From Verrucomicrobiales bacterium (GTDB lineage: Bacteria > Verrucomicrobiota > Verrucomicrobiia > Verrucomicrobiales > V1-33): DNA of 64,000 nucleotides. Where the stretch lies: assembly GCA_028293125.1 (NCBI GenBank), contig JAQGPJ010000071.1:180169-244168 (forward strand), read 5' to 3'. This document shows positions 63,875 through 64,000 of the stretch, piece after piece. The stretch's first letter is position 1. Every line of letters starts with the position of its first letter. The notes under the pieces were generated by a model. The model worked only from the letters and a program-made list of their open reading frames with translations. It did not search any database and had not been told where the DNA came from. Made by a program: the position numbers and the translations under genes.

Positions 63875-64000
63875 GAAGCTGTTTGGTTAAGCGGCGAGAG
63901 CCCTAAGGTTGCGGGCAATGGCGGAGATGTGGATCATGGCTTCCGAACAGAGGGTGCTCTTTTCATAATCCTTGCTCAGGCGGCGCTGGCCGTTGCCCCA
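63875..64000 (-). mobile_element. IS5-family element, one end
   Basis: The element's 3' end, beginning GAAGCTGTTTGG just after CTAA (63871-63874), which is the likely target duplication (CTAA or the shorter TAA). It carries the transposase 3' end and is cut off by the window. It interrupts the sensor kinase gene. Confidence 0.72.
63887..64000 (-). CDS. IS5-family transposase, C-terminal part
   Basis: The last 37 residues of a DDE transposase, with RRLSKDYEKS and SEAMIHISAIARNL matching the C-terminal pattern (RRLSKDYE ... SEAMI) of IS5-family enzymes. Its remainder is beyond the window edge. Confidence 0.75.
   Translation of the reverse strand, partial: WGNGQRRLSKDYEKSTLCSEAMIHISAIARNLRALAA

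Overview
The window is GC-rich (roughly two-thirds G+C by eye) and densely coding. It looks like a chromosome of the phylum Verrucomicrobiota, or a close PVC-group relative. The evidence is a PEP-CTERM-type exported protein (VPE...RRRR tail), a PUR-alpha-like DNA/RNA-binding protein, a DUF1080 protein, Tat-exported Hyi-like TIM barrels, and the mixture of sulfatase, DUF3604 and HupE/UreJ genes. No rRNA, tRNA or CRISPR array was seen. The assignment is inference from gene content, not from a marker gene.

Region 1 (1-13.0 kb). After a CPA1-type cation/proton antiporter comes a compact plus-strand operon: GH140-like apiosidase, Gfo/Idh dehydrogenase, D-apionate oxidoisomerase-like protein, TIM-barrel protein, a CUT2-type sugar ABC transporter with two permeases, and an AraC regulator. 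Together they read as a locus that releases, imports and oxidises D-apiose, the branched sugar of pectic rhamnogalacturonan II. A PEP-CTERM protein follows.

Region 2 (13-20.4 kb). Mostly housekeeping and regulation: DUF151 bifunctional nuclease, an in-frame FolK-PanB fusion, DapB, a PUR-domain protein, a STAS protein with a SpoIIE-type phosphatase (partner switching), and a Tat-exported Hyi-like protein. The DUF151-panB gap carries an unusual inverted and direct repeat element.

Region 3 (20.8-43.2 kb). This is the most striking part: a continuous plus-strand block of exported proteins around a two-partner secretion pair. It runs through a Ca-binding-motif protein, a PstS-like protein, a TpsB/FhaC transporter, an ExbB fused to exported DUF2341-LamG domains, ExbD, a TonB-like protein, a porin, a coiled-coil protein, a parvulin-type PPIase and a 3764-residue TpsA/filamentous haemagglutinin. 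The order suggests a dedicated, possibly TonB-energised machine for making or displaying a giant adhesin.

Region 4 (43.2-51.1 kb). Small orphan genes, a pseudopilin-like gene with an apparent frameshift in a C6 tract, an arsenic operon (arsR, DUF6428, aquaporin, arsC) lacking a pump, a DUF1080 protein and alanine racemase.

Region 5 (51.5-64 kb). Beyond a repeat element and an AT-rich stretch lies an all-minus-strand cluster: two outer-membrane proteins, a hexapeptide-repeat protein, DUF2092, DUF3604, HupE/UreJ, a parvulin PPIase and an arylsulfatase. Two response regulators and a sensor kinase follow; the kinase is cut by an IS5-like insertion at the window edge. The block may be a transferred catabolic island.
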